A stretch of DNA of 64,000 bases from Inia geoffrensis (GCA_036417435.1 CM070900.1:121598315-121662314); one strand, 5' to 3'; counted from the first letter of the stretch, positions 32,021-45,656 are shown. Program-made: numbers and translations. The notes: generated by a model from the sequence alone, not told the origin.

Positions 32021-34889
32021 CACTACGATATAAGCCTAGAAAGGTGGAGAGAGGTTAGATCCTAGAGGGTCTTGTATTTTTCTCATTGCTATCTATTATC
32101 TACCTCAGAATTGAAGTTCAATATGTTTCCTCCTGCCTGACAAAAGAATTCAAGAATAAAAATAAAATTCTCCCTTGGTGTATGTGTAAACAAAGTTAAA
32201 TATATCCATGCCAACCTTATTTTGGACCAAGAATAATACACTACTGTCCTCTCCAGAGGCACCTGCATAGCATAAAGCCAAGGTAACTTACCAGTCAGGT
32301 CAAGTATTTTCAGGAACTCTGAGTAGCTCATACTCTATCAGTGCCAAAAGTAGTCAGGATTGTTAAAGCACACATGTGCATAAGAAGCGAAGGTGGTTGC
32401 AATTTCTACATTTCCTGGGTGCACAGAAAAGATTGCTAATAAACAAGGACATATGCTCCTTTCAAAGCCTTTGAGAAGTACTGGATCATAGGAAACTGAA
32501 AACAAGAATGGAAGATTCTTAGGGACCCCTCTTTACTTTCTTTGGTATTCAGTAACAGTAGATGTACAAAATATAAGTACTTGTGTAATATCAGCATTGT
32601 GAGTATTTCACAGCCCTGTTATTCTCAATCAGCAAGTTACTACTAGCTTCCAAAAATAGCTTCATGATTATGTAATCTATACATTGCCTTCCACAGTCTC
32701 TTTTACTTTTCCCTCAACCAGTCCCAAAATGGTAATCTGAAATGCCACTCCAATATCAGAAAAAAAAAGGGTAGGTGGAAATATATTTCCTGTGGTTTTG
32801 AGAGTACAAAAAATCATCCTACTCTATGGTTAGTGCATATGTCTGTGGTATGTAATAAAAATCAAAATGAACTTGTAAGAGCCTCCTAGTTTTGTCTTAT
32901 TGTCAGATGAGTGAAAGGTTTTTTAGGGGTTGGTTAGAGTATTGAAATGGCCATGTTCTGAGTAAGATGGGAATAGAGAAATATTTCTATTTGTATCTGC
33001 ATTTTAATTCATGGCTCGTCAAGGTTGGTTTGGGGAAGTTTTATTTTTATATTGTTTTGCATCTTACAGCTGTTCAATCTATTATATTGCTGTTTCTTTG
33101 AGTGAGCCTTCAAGAGTCTAATGACTTGCTTTAGATGTGAAGTCATGAATTCCCTCCAGAGATGGTGGAAATCTGATTCTGAGTGAAAGTGACAATTAAT
33201 TATTGACAGTGACTTTCAACTTGTCCTCAACTGAGAGCCTTCAGATGCCCAAGCCTTCTGGCAAGTAGCTATCAAAATCTGTGAGCAGTGACCATCAGAG
33301 TGAGATTATTTAGCCAATTTATGCCATTTATTGAGAAATATGAAAAAAAACATATGTACTGTGTACCTTGCTTTGGGTAGCATGGCCTTTCTACTGTTAT
33401 CTTCCCAGCACCCAGTTAAAACAGACAAACCTTCGTTAGACCTGTTACCGGAAATAATTGACTTAACCAAGTGAATTGCAACAACTATATTTTTAGTTGA
33501 GTTTTGAATTCAAAAAGTACTTCATATACGAATAGAAAAACAGTATCTTAGTTGTATCCTCAGTGTGTATTATAAACCTCCCTCACTGCTACATTGTAAC
33601 TACGAGTTGATGTGAGACTATAGAGAAAAATTACTAAGTTTCTGATTTCTAACTTAGATCAAAAGAATTCAAAATGGCTTTGCTTGAGACCATTAGTTTA
33701 ACACAGCAGGAAAGCAAAATCTGTTTTCTATTCGGAGGGTTTGCATTAATATCCTGAACCATAACAGATTTTCTGGGAGAAAAAAAAAGAGAGAAACATA
33801 AATATTGGAAATAGGGTACATCACTTCACACACACCCTGTAGAGGATGAGAGCACTTAGGAATTTCAAAATACCCAGACACCACTACTGTTTGAGCTTTA
33901 TTTGGCAAGGGAAGTAGCCTGGGAGCAAATGTGTAGTAATTGAACGTTTGTACCCAAATTGCCAAAAACATCTAATTTATGAGCCACTTCAACACTTTTG
34001 ATCACGTAGTATGTGTAGGCTAAATGCTGGAAAAGTAATGTGCAAAGATATTAGACTGCTTAAAAAGAAATAAGGACACATTTAAGGCATGAAGGATTTC
34101 AAGAAGACTGGCCTCAAAGAAGGAATATTTGCAGTAATGAAGTTTTAAAGAAAAATGATCTGCAGACTCAGGGTAACACCAAAAGATTTGATCTTGGAGA
34201 CTGAAAGGAAGATAGAACACTCTTTCAATAACATTTCATTAGGGCCTTAGAAAAACAAGATAGGATTTTCCTTTTGATTTTATTTAATAAAAGTATTGTT
34301 TATTCTTTGCTTGCTTTTTAGCTAATGTTATTCACAAATGGAGGAACCTCTATTAAATCTTGGAAAGTGATGAGAGTACTTTTATAAAATATGTTTAAGA
34401 GGTTTACAGTATGAAATTAAGAGAGCTGTAGAACACAAAATATAGGGTAATAAAGTTAGATGAGTTTTCAGAAAAGTTAGTTTTATGAGTATGTAATCTA
34501 AACCTCATTCAGATCTCTATTAATGGGTCACTGTTATGAGCTCTAAGTGAATCAAAGCCAAAATAACATACAGTAACAGAATGTAAAACCCATAACTTAA
34601 AACTGCATTCATACTACTGGCAACTCCAATCCTAGTTGTTTTTATTTTTAAGTATTACCATCACAGGCATCCTTTCAAAGAGGCATAATTGAATCTGTTA
34701 AGACAGAAATTGGACATAAGAAACTATTGAGATGGTTCCTGAATCCCTAGGCAATTATTTGACTTGCCATGAATAACAGAAATAAGGGTAGAATTCAGGA
34801 TAATCTTTATACCTCCAAGGAATTGAAAATTAATCCCTCTGACATGGCTGTCCCACAAAGTAGGTTCCTCCACATCTTCCTTTCTATTT
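32021..34889. other. Intergenic unique sequence
   Basis: About 2.9 kb, AT-rich, with no gene, RNA or repeat recognised. Short open frames are not supported by any recognisable product. Confidence 0.5.
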
Positions 34890-35310
34890 CTAGAAGAATC
34901 CTTTGAGAACTGGCCGTGTGCCAGACACAGTGCCAGCATCAGCGTATACAATGTGGAACAAGACAGCTCCTCCTGTCACAGAACCTCGATTCTAATGAAG
35001 ACCAACTAACCAAAATAATTAGATAGGCATACACAACCTCTAGTAAGGACCTTGAAGACACCAAACAAAGGATGATTTTAGATGGAGTGGTCTGAGATGG
35101 CCAGTCCATAAAGTTGATGGGTTAGGCTAAGACCTGCAGACAAAAAGAGCATGAGCCAGGAGGCAGAAGGAACAGCATACTTGAGGACCCAGAGATGGGA
35201 AAGAGCTTGGTACCCGAAGTGGAGAAGTTGATAGGAAACTAGCATGAACTAAATGAGACAAAGAATGGTGTAAGTTGGATAGAAAAATGAGCCAAATTAT
35301 GCAGCGCTTT
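34890..35310. repeat. Ancient mammalian repeat, family not assigned
   Basis: 'gtgtgccagacacagtgcc', 'cagaacctcgattctaatga' and 'cagagatgggaaagagcttg' appear in the order of a common ancient repeat (consensus words 'tgtgccaggcactg', 'gagcttacattctag', 'ctgagatgggaaagagc'). It is diverged, and I cannot name the family with confidence. Confidence 0.45.
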
Positions 35311-37995
35311 GAGCCATAGAGAAGACTGACAGACTCATGCAAAGGATGAGTCAATACCTGCTTGCAAAATTGGAGCAGGTATAGTGTCTGTCAGGCTGTC
35401 CTTGGATCTCGTATTGGAACTGAAATCCACAGGGCAGGTAATTGGGAAGGAAAGGCTAGAAGCTTCAGGATGGACTGAAACTCATCAGTTATTATTGCTC
35501 TGATCTTGGTGCTGTGGACGTCCTGCAGAGAGAAGCCAGTGCCCTTCACCTTGGAGCTAAACACACATCTGGCCAAGGGTTAGAGAAACTGAAGGAGAAA
35601 GTGGAATAGTTACAGGCCCAGCCATTGCCTCATGCTAAAAAGTTTAGCACACCTGGGACAACATGTATGAGCTAACAAAACGGTGGTTGCTGCACCTCTG
35701 CCCTCAAATTTCACACGAGACTATCCTGTGGCCCACTCTAACCAAACCTTAGAGGAAATGGAGTTCTGGGAAATGTAGGATGGCCTAACCAAGCTGACAC
35801 ATTACAAGGGCCTCACATCCTCTTAAAGCCCCACTTGGATCACCTCCCAGCAAGTCAAAAACATATGCCAAACAAAACTGTTTATCCCTTCTAAATCTGC
35901 TTCTGTCTGGGTCTCCTTCTTTTTGTAAACAGTACAACTTTCCTTCTATGATAGAAACTTTCTAACCCCCTAAACTCCTTTCTTTTCTCTCTCTCATATC
36001 CCTCCCTTGCTCCCGCCAATCTGTAGTTTAGTTCTATCATTTTTACCTCTGCAGTGCCTACCCCAGGCATATGAGTTCAAACTCACCAGGTGACTATACC
36101 ATCCCACACATTGATTTCACATTGATTCAGTTTTATATAAGCCTCATTCTGGAACCCCAGAAATAACAAGGGCATTCTCCCCTCCAAAGACACGTACAGG
36201 AGAGTGAGTTATGGCAGAGGTGCTAGCATGCTGTTATCATTATTTAAACCAAGAAAAAAACACTGTAGACAAGATGAAAGATCCAATAAAAATCTGTTCT
36301 TATTCCCAATTCTAAAACTTTAACAGCTGGGCTTTCCCATGTGGAATAATGTTACATAAATAACTCAGCTAGGAAGCAAAGGGGCTGTTAAGAAGTCCAA
36401 CGAAATGATAGATGATCTTGGTCAATCTGAAACACACCCAATGGAGTTACAAGGAAAGAAGTGGTCATTGGAAGGTACTGGTGAGCTGGTGCTGGTACAA
36501 TCAGCAGACTTCACAGAACCTTAGTCATGTACACTAATTCTTCCATAGAGGTTTTCTTTCTACTTAAACATATTAACACTCTCTAATCTATTCCATAGGG
36601 ACTTTTTCTGCTCCATCCGAAAATGTCACGGAAATCTAGAGAAACTGGCTCTCAGAGAATAAACTTGTTGAGATTTAAAACTGAAATAAACTGAATTCTT
36701 ACGCTTAATTTTCTTTGAAAGGGGACACATATCTCTGAGTACATTCTATTTAATATTCTCGTCCACATAATCTAGGTATAGCTCATGTGACAAATCCTAC
36801 TCCCACTTCTTCCATCAACTGAAGCATATGTAGTTGCAGTTGTGGCACAAATGCCAAAAGGCATAATGAGAAAATATGAGTAAGGAACAGAGCTTCAGCC
36901 TAAGAAAGTGAATGCAGTCCTCCTTTTCCACTTATATAATGGGAAAGTGGTGAGAAGGGAGCCACCATCTGTATGATAGATACAAAACTTTGGGGCGAGT
37001 CTCCTCATCTTTCTCAGATTTGAGTTAGATGATCTCTAAAAGCCTGTCCAGCTCTAAAAACCGATGACTATCCTGTATTTATAGTACAAGTTGTTCTTCA
37101 CTGGCCCCCACTTATATTTCTCAGCAGTTGGTTAAACAAAGAAAAAGAGCTCTTAGAGAGTGAAGATTCATTTGTTTTCTTCTAGGCATATTCTTGGAAA
37201 TCCCACTGTGGTTGGAAATTCTACTTTGTGAAATGTACCCAGGAATTTCACCTTGCCAGAAATTCTATAAGGACTCACTTCGATCATTTTAAAAACTTAC
37301 AGGAGACATTCTGTGATTTGAGCAGTGGTTATTTCAGTAGGAAATATTCAGGGAGCATGTGCTTGTTGCTCCTTTTTTTTTTTTTTTTAACCTAATCCTG
37401 AGATTAACCTATTCTATGAATATTAGCAAGAATCAGCTCACCCATTAGCTACACCATGCAAAGGGAAATGTCCACATCAACTTGAAAGAAAGGAAGGAAA
37501 AAAATAGAAAGAAAATAACTTTTAGGCCTTGAATTGCTAATCACTTCCCCCTACTCTCTGCTGTCCAAATGTTTTTACTCATGATAATCCAAGGAAACAT
37601 GCTAATATAGCTGCCCCTTACCTCTCATCACCCTAGCACAGTATGAGTCACTCAGCAGGTACTTATAATTTCTGCTATTGATTCTGCCTTTTAAGAGAAT
37701 GGCAACCTCTGAATGACAAGCCATCTGCTTGAGAGATGGTATAATGAGCCCCTTCAAATTTTTTTATCCCACTACAAAGTTGAAATCTATGAATTACAGA
37801 AAACTTAAAAAATATAAATACACAAAAAGAAAAAAAATAGAAGTTTCCAATAATTCTATCAGTCTAAAACAACCACCATTAACAATTCATGTAAAGATAT
37901 TCATGCAAAGATAGCCATGTAAGGATAAAGCATACAATTTATTTTTATAAAATAGCACATGCTATTTTGTAGCCTCCCCATTTATCAATATATCA
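35311..37995. other. Intergenic unique sequence with faint old-repeat traces
   Basis: No gene seen. A MIR-like 3' motif ('gttagatgatctctaaaagc', 'ctgtccagctctaaaa') is at about 37024-37060. A poly-T run of about 18 is at 37372-37389. The rest is unassigned. Confidence 0.4.
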
Positions 37996-38770
37996 TGGGA
38001 GATTCCTGGACAATATGGCAGAGTAGAAGGATTTGAGCTCACCTCCTCTCATGAAAACACCAAAGTCACAAATAACTGCTGAACGACCATCAACAAAAAA
38101 GCTTGAAACTACAAAAATGATATTCTACACCCAAAGACACAGAAGAAGCCACAGCGAGATGGTAGGAGGGGTGCTTTTGCAATATAATCAAATCCCATAC
38201 CCACTGGGTGGGTGGCCCACACACTGGAAAATAATTGTGTCACAGAGGTTCTCCCACAGGAGTGAGAGTTCTAAGGCCCACGTCAGGCTCCCCAGCCTGA
38301 GGATCTGCTATCAGGAGGAGGAGCCCCCAGAGCATTTGGCTTTGAAGGCCAGCAGGGCTTGAGTAAAGGAGCTCCACAGGACTGGGGGAAACAAAGAATA
38401 CACTCTTGAAGGGTGCACACAAGGATTCACATGCACTGGGACCCAGCAAAAAGAAGTAACTCCATAGGATCCTGGGCCAGACCTACCTATGAGTCTTGGA
38501 GACGAGGGGATCAGCTGTGGCTTACTGGGGCAGCAAGGACACTGGCGACAGAGGCCCCAGAGAATACTGATGGGCGTAAGCTCTCCCAGAGGTCGCAGTT
38601 TTGGCATCAAGACCTGGCCCTACCCAGCAGCCTACAGGCTCCAGTGCTGGAATACCTCAGACCAAACAACTAGCAGGATAAGATCACAGCCCCACCCATC
38701 AGCAGACAGGCTGTCTAGAGCCTTACTGACCTCACAGCTCACTACTTGACATGGCCCTGCCCACCAGAAA
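37996..38770 (+). promoter_or_regulatory. L1-E 5'UTR (ancestral L1 promoter region)
   Basis: Sense-strand L1 5'UTR, homologous to the minus-strand blocks in L1-A and L1-C ('cagcctacaggctccagtgc', 'cccacccatcagcagacagg'). It stops at the deletion junction. Confidence 0.7.
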
Positions 38771-40809
38771 TTGAACAGTGATTAAAAAACTTCCAACAAA
38801 CAAAAGTCCAGGACCAGATGGCTCAGAGGCCAATTCTATCAAACATTTAGAGAAGAGATAAATGTTTGATATCTTATCCTTCTGAAACTATCCTATCCTA
38901 TCCTTCTGACCTATCCTTCTGAAACTCTTCCAGAAGATTGCAGGAGGAACACTCCCAAGCTCATTCTATGAGGCCACAATCACCCTGATACCAAAAGCAG
39001 ACAAAGATACCACAAAAAAAAATTACAGGCCAATTTCACTGATGAACATAGACACAAAAATCCTCAACAAAAACTAACAAACCAAATCCAAGAATGTATT
39101 AAAAGGATAATACACCATGATCAAGTGGGATTTAGCCCAGGGATGCAAGGATTCTTCAATATGTGCAAATCAATCAATGTGATACACCATATTAACAAAC
39201 TGAAGAATAAAAACAATACGATCATCTCAATAGATGCAGAAAAAGCTTTTGACAAAATTCAACACCCATTTATGAGAAAAACTCTCTAGAAGGTGAGCAC
39301 AGAGAGAATTTACCTCAATATAATATAGGCCATATATGACAAACCCACAGCTAACATCATTCACAATGGTGAAAAGCTGAAAGCATACCCTCTAGGATCA
39401 GGAATAAGACAAGGATGTCCCCTCCACCACTTTTATTCAACATAGTTTTGGAAGTCCTAGCCACAGCAATCAGAGAAGAAAAAGTAATAAAAGGAACCCA
39501 AATTGGAAAAGAAGAGGTAAAACTGTTACTGTTTGCAGAGAATATGATACTATACATAGAAAATCCTAAAGATGCTACCAGAAAACTACTAGAGCTAATC
39601 AATGAATTTGGTAAAGTTAGCAGGATACAAAATTAATGCACAGAAATCTCTTGCATTCCTATACACTAACAATTAAAGTTCAGAAAGAGAAATTAAGGAA
39701 ACAATCCCATTTACCATCACATCAAAAAGAATGAAATACCTAGGAATAAACCTACCTAAGGAGACAAAAGATCTGTCCTCTGAAAACTATAAGATGCTGA
39801 TGAAAGAAATCAAAGATGACACAAATTAAAAGATATACCATGTTCTTGAATTGGCAGAATCAATATTGTCAAAATGACTATACTATGCAAGACAATCTAC
39901 AAATTCAATGCAGTCCCTATTAAATTACCAATGGCATTTTTCACAGAACTAGAACAAAATTTTTTTTAATTTTTATGAAAATACTAAAGACCCCAAATAG
40001 CCAAAGTAATCCTGAGTAAGAAAAATAGAGCTGGAGGAATGAGGCTCCCTGACTTCAGACTATGCTACAAAGCTACAGTCATCAAAACAGTACGGTACTG
40101 GCACAAAACAGAAATATAGATCAATGGAAGAGGACAGAAAGCCAAGAAATAAACTCACGCACCTATGTCAATTAATCTATGACAAAGGAGGTAAGAATAC
40201 ACAATGGAGAAAAGACAGTCTCTTTAATAAGTTGTGCTGGGAAAACTGGACAGCTACATGTAACAGAATGAAATTAGAACAATTTTCTTACACTAAACAC
40301 AAAAATAAACTCAAAATGGATCAAAGACCTAAATGTAAGGCCGGACACTATAAAACTCTTAGAAGAAAACATAGGCAAAAATCTCTTTGACATAAATCTC
40401 AGCAACATCTTCCTTGATCCACCTCCTGGAGTAATGAAAATAAGAACAAAAGTAAACAAATGGGATCTAATTAAACTTAAAAGCTTCTGCACAGCAAAGA
40501 AACCATAAAGAAGATCAAAAGACAACCCTCAGAAAGGGAGAAAATAGTTGCTAATGAAGCCACCGACAAGGGATTAATCCTGAAATACACAAATGGCTCA
40601 AGCAGCTCTATGTCAAAAATACAAAAACCTAATCAAACCATGGGCAGAAGTCCTAAACAGATTTTTCTCCAAAGAAGACATACAGGTGACCAAAAAGCAC
40701 ATGAAAAGATGCTCAATATTGCTAATTATTAGAGAAATGCAAATCAAAAGTGCAATGAAACATCACCTCACACTGGTCAAAACTGCCATCATCAAAAAGT
40801 CTATAGTGA

Positions 40810-41021
40810 GGGCTTCCCTGGTGGCGCAGTGGTTGGGAGTCCGCCTGCCGATTCAGGGGACACGGGTTTGTGCCCTGGTCCGGGAAGATCCCACATGCTG
40901 TGGAGCGGCTGGGCCCGTGAGCCATGGCCACTGAGCCTGCGCGTCCGGAGCCTGTGCTCCGCAATGGGAGAGGCCACAACAGTGAGAGGCCCGTGTACCG
41001 CCAAAAAAAAAAAAAAAAAAA
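40810..41021 (+). mobile_element. CHR-type SINE inserted in L1-E ORF2
   Basis: Body begins 'gggcttccctggtggcgcag', with 'acgggtttgtgccctggtcc' in the B-box region and a 19-base A-run at 41003-41021. The flanks 'agtctatagtg' and 'agtgtctacagtg' give an imperfect TSD. It splits the ORF2 C-terminal domain. Confidence 0.93.
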
Positions 41022-41800
41022 GTGTCTACAGTGGATGCTGGAGAGGGTGCGGAGAAAAGGGAACCCTCCTACACTGCTGTGGGGAATGTAAATTGGTACA
41101 ACCACTATGGAGAACAGTATGGAGATTCCTTAAAAAACTAAAAATAGAACTACCATATGATCCATCAATCCCACTCCTGGGCATATATCTGAAGAAATCC
41201 ATAATTTGAAAAGATCCATGCAACCCAATGCTCATTGCAGCACTATTTACAATAGCCAAGACAGGGAAGCAACCTAAATGTCAATCAACAGAAGAATAGA
41301 TAAAGAAGATGTTGTACATATATACATGATGGAATATTACTCGGCCATAAAAAGGAATGAAATAATTCCATTTGCAGCAACATGGATGGACTTAGAGATT
41401 ACCATACTAAGTGAAGTAAGTCAGACAGAGACAAATATCATATGATATCATTTATATGTGGAATCTAAAAAAAATGATACAAATGAACTTATTTACAAAA
41501 CAGAAACAGACTCACAGACTTTGAAAACAAACTTATGGCTACCAAAGGGAAAAGGTGGGGGGAGGGACAAATTAGGGGTTTGGGATTTACATATGCACAT
41601 TACTATATATAAAATAGATAACCAACAAGGACCTACTATATAGCACAGGGAACTCTACTCAATATTCTGTAATATCCTATATAGGAAAAGAATCTAAAAA
41701 AAGAATAAATATATACGTATAACTGAATTACTTTGTTGTACACCTGAAACTAACACAACATTGTAAATTCAACTATAATATAAAATGAAAATTCAATTTA

Positions 41801-42659
41801 AAAAATTTTAATAATAATAAAAAATTAAAACATAAAAAAATACATCATGAACATCTTTACATAAATTATAGATTTTTGCTATTATACCATTTGAAAATAA
41901 TTGGAGAGTATTCTGCTATAGAATACAACATAATTTATGTAACCCATAGACTGTTATTGGGTTGTTTCCACTTTGGTAATGACACATTTAAAAGGACAGC
42001 ATGGCACAAATCATATCAGTGTCCTCTAAGATTAATGTATATTACACAGGTACCTAAGTTAAATGGATATTCCAAAGTTCCTCTTAGGTCTGCATGAACA
42101 GGTCTCTTATTCAAGATATGAGGCACATGTATGCAGAAGAGTTGACTGCTTACTTATGATTATTCCAGGGCACTTGGAAATATCTCCCCACTTCACCTCT
42201 ACCTGCAAACTGAAATCACACTGTTATAAAGCTTAACATTCATATTTTATCAGTTTTCTCTAGAGTTGGACAGGATGCATTTTAAATTATTCCCTCCCCC
42301 AAGACCATGGGTCTTCAGTGAAGTACGTGCATGCATTAGATGGGGGAATCAGCCACTGAAGTACCATATTTGAATCCAGTTCTATCAAACATTGCAGGAC
42401 ACTGAGAAAAACAGAGATGTTCCCCAGGCTGGGCAAAAGAAATTAGGCATCTGGGAAGTGAGAGAGACTGAATAACATCAGACACAGGAAACTGAACAGT
42501 GAGCTGAGGCTGTGGGAGTGCTGTAGATCCTTCAGACTAAGCAAAGCACTCCTGGATGCAACAGCACTCTAGCCTACTGATGCCTCTGCTTCCACAGTTT
42601 TTCAGTCATTCAGGGTGTAGGGGGGCTGTAGCTCCATTTTAATAATGGAAGTTGTGAGG
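41801..42659. other. Intergenic unique sequence
   Basis: No gene or repeat was recognised beyond A-rich sequence next to the L1-E tail. Confidence 0.5.
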
Positions 42660-43040
42660 GATCAATTTACAGAATATTTTGATAGAATTCATTTATTTGT
42701 TTATTCTACAAAATGGAATATTTATGCAGCCATTAAGTGTATTTATATTGAAGTCGATTTTTGACATGAAAGGATGCACACAATATATTAAGTGATGAAA
42801 TATGTTACAAAACACTTGATAGAATGAGATCCCTTAGTGTAAAAAATCCTCTATGTGTGTGTATGTGCGTGTGTGATCACACACACACACACACACATTT
42901 ATAGGAAAAGGCTGTAAAAATATATACCAACATGCTAACAATAACTTTCTCTAGGGGTAGGAATGACAGTGTTTTTTTCTTTCCTTTTATTTTTTAAATC
43001 TGCATTTTTATGGTAAACATACATGATAAAATAAGTGGCA
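42660..43040 (+). repeat. Old L1M 3' end, sense
   Basis: 'aatggaatatttatgcagcc', 'ttaagtgatgaaatatgtta', 'gagatcccttagtgtaaaa' and 'aacaataactttctctaggg' follow the end of ORF2 and the 3'UTR of an old L1M. A TG/CA microsatellite palindrome lies inside it. Confidence 0.65.
42853..42897. repeat. TG/CA palindromic microsatellite
   Basis: A (TG)n-rich run meets a (AC)n run at 'gtgtgtgatcacacac', forming a nearly perfect inverted repeat centred on TGATCA (about 42876). It could form a hairpin or Z-DNA. Confidence 0.8.
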
Positions 43041-44148
43041 ACAAATATACATTTGAATTTCATGCTCTACTTTTGTTCTTCATGCTTTTATTTTCAGGCC
43101 ATCAAACTTTTTTTGCAACTTGCTTTATTGATATTTTCCCCCTCTTTGTTTCATTTCCATGAGAATATAAAAGGTCTTTGTCATTTTATCTCCAAATCTG
43201 TTGCTCTAATCTTCCCTTTTTCCCACTTCCTCCCACATTCATTTTCTCAAACTAGATGTTACATATTACTTTAATGTATTTAAGGATGGGCACTCCTATT
43301 TGCCTCTCTAAATCCAGAATGTGAACAGTATTTAGTAACCTTTCATCTATCATGTAAATTCTAAATTCTTTGAAGAAGCACAAATGGCCTGAATTTACCC
43401 CCTAATGCCCCAACTTCAAGCATTTTCAACCATCAAGAAAAGTAAATCATTTAAATTTAGAACTGACAAGAAACAGACTCAGTTATCTCCAACATGTATG
43501 CATTAAGACTAGTCTGCCAAGGGTTTTGTGTAAAGGCAAAAGATAATAAACTTAAAATGTATATACTAGTCAATGAAGGTTTTACATATACAACACAGTG
43601 TGATCCAAGTTCCAGAAATAAATGCCTTGCATCGAATTGTAAAATTCATGCTAAGTAAATGAATTTATTTTTTTAAAGTGATGGAACTCAATTCTTTTTT
43701 ATCTTAAATGGAATTATATGCATCTATCTGCAATTACATGACAAGATGGCAACTTTATAAAATTTCCTGACTCTCTGGTTTATGAAAATAATGACAAGCA
43801 TATCTCCATCTACATTACATAATTAATACAATACTAGAGAATTTAGTATGTATTATACCACTCAATTATGTATACTTTCAGGCTTTTGAAAAAATGAAGC
43901 ACTTGACAAGTCTTAGTAAGAAAATCTGAGCATGAATGATTTTGTAGCAGTTATGTATAGCTTTGGACATTTAAAACATTTTTCTATAATTCTGTTAATT
44001 ACTGAAACCAGGTTAATGAATGGCATGTTGAAGAAGCCTATTATACAGAAGTTGTGGCTAATGATTGAAGCCTTCCTTCTCACTTAATGATTTATTCCAC
44101 CTTCCTCACTAGGAGTTCTTAGCATATCAAAAAGGCATCTAAGTATTA
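43041..44148. other. Intergenic unique sequence
   Basis: AT-rich. No gene or repeat was recognised. Confidence 0.5.
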
Positions 44149-44161
44149 ACAATTAGATAAG
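44149..44161. repeat. L1-F target-site duplication, left copy
   Basis: 'acaattagataag', identical to 49813-49825. Confidence 0.75.
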
Positions 44162-44329
44162 GGGCCTGCTTGGCCACCACAGGGTGACGCAGGGATTCCA
44201 GTGCCAGGAGCACAGTTAGAAGAAGCGATACATTTCCTCAATGCCTTCCTGTTCTCTTTGTGAGCAACAACATGCATTTTCCAAGAAGTTAAGTGAAACT
44301 AAGGATCCAGTTGGTGGCCACTGAACAGA

Positions 44330-44445
44330 GTGAAGGACATCTCAATCTGAACTAGCCACCTTTCAATGCTGAATAGCTCCGTGTGACTAGTAGCTGGCAT
44401 ACTGGACAATAAGCTATACTTCCAGTGGAGAAAAATTATTCACAC
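44330..44445. repeat. hAT-type DNA transposon fossil inside the 5' segment of L1-F
   Basis: 'aactagccacctttcaatgc', 'tgaatagctccgtgtgacta' and 'gtagctggcatactggacaa' resemble the common eutherian hAT motif 'tagccacatgtggctagtgg ... attggaca'. The exact family was not assigned. Confidence 0.6.
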
Positions 44446-44739
44446 CATTTCTTATCAGTTTGAGGGATCTTGTTTCCCAGGCTGGAGGTCAGGCCTGAGC
44501 TCCTATGGTGGGAGCGCTGAGTCCAAACCACTGGTCTAACAGAGAACCTCAGACCCCAGAGAATATTAATCAGAGTGAGGCCTCCTGGAGGTCCTCATCT
44601 CGGCACCAAGATCTGGCTCTACTCAACTGCCTTCAAACTCCAGTGCTGGAGGCCTCAGGCCAAACAACAAGTAAGACAGGAATACAGCCCCACCCATCAA
44701 AAAAAAAAAAAAAAAGAAACGACAAAAACATATGTTACA

Positions 44740-45595
44740 GACAAAGAAGCAAGGTAAAAACCTACAAGACCAAATAAATGAAGACGAAATAGGCAACATA
44801 TCTGAAAAAGAATTCAGAGTAATGATAGTAAAGATGATCCATAATCTCAGAAACAGAATGGAGAAAATACAAGAAACGTTTAACAAGGATCTAGAAGAAT
44901 GAAAGAGCAAACAGTGATGATCAACAAAATAACTGAAATTAAAAATACTCTAGAAGGAATCAATAGCAGAATAACTAAGGCAGAAGAACGGATAAGTAAG
45001 CTGGAAGATAAAATGGTGGAAATAACTGCCAGGGAGCAGAATAAAGAAAAAAGAATGAAAAAAATTGAGGACAGTCTCAGAGACCCCTGGGACAACATTA
45101 AATGCACAAACATTCAAATTATAGGGGTCCCAGAAGAAGAAAAGAAGAAAGGGCCTGAGAAAATATTTGAAGAGATTATAGATGAAAACTTCCCTAACAT
45201 GGGAAAGGAAATAGTCAATTAAGTCCAGGAAGCAGAGAGTCCCATACAGGAAAAACCCAAGGAGAAACACACTGAGACACATATTAATCAAGCTACCAAA
45301 AATTAAATACAAAGAAAAAAATATTAAAAGCAGCAAGGGAAAAGCAACAAATAACATACAAGGGAATCCCCATATGGTTAACAGCTGATCTTTCAGTAGG
45401 AACTCTGCCAGAAGGGAGTGGCAGGACATATTTAAAGTGATGAAAGGGGAAAACCTACACCCAAGATTACTCCACCCAGCAAGGATCTCATTCAGGTTCA
45501 ATGGAGAAATCAAAAGCTTTACAGATAAGCAAAATCTATAAGAATTCAGCACCAACAAACCAACTTTACAACAAATACTAAAGGAACTTCTCTAA
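44740..45595 (+). pseudogene. L1-F ORF1 (RNA-binding chaperone protein) relic
   Basis: Longest open part 44899-45222 (107 codons). It shows a coiled-coil region (ITKAEERISKLEDKMVE) followed by the start of the RRM (NIQIIGVPEEEKKKG). A TGA just before it (about 44900) and a TAA at about 45221 break the frame. The C-terminal domain can be followed to about 45595 in shifted frames. ORF1 normally trimerises and binds L1 RNA. Not functional here. Confidence 0.8.
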
Positions 45596-45656
45596 GCAGG
45601 AATCAGAAGAGAAAAAAAGACCCATAAAAACAAACACAAATCAATTAAGAAAATGG

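Larger units (their letters stand above)
37996..41800 (+). mobile_element. LINE-1 element E, internally deleted, sense, with SINE inside
   Basis: The L1 5' end is at about 37996-38030 ('atggcagagtagaaggattt' after a short leader). The 5'UTR runs to about 38770, where 'ccctgcccaccag' joins ORF2 'aaattgaacagtg', just before the RT domain. ORF1 and the endonuclease are deleted. ORF2 then continues to about 41466, interrupted by a SINE at 40810-41021, and the 3'UTR to about 41800 ends in A/TAA-rich tails. A weak TSD candidate is 'atatatcatg' against 'atacatcatg'. The RT motif block at about 39520-39550 reads LFAENMILY, so the catalytic aspartates are lost. Confidence 0.86.

Noticed and set aside
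37372..37389. Poly-T run as the tail of an antisense retrocopy
   Set aside because: No TSD or recognisable inserted body next to it.
44950..45558. 202-codon minus-strand frame
   Set aside because: It is the antisense shadow of L1-F ORF1; the hydrophobic translation is a by-product of A-rich sense DNA.
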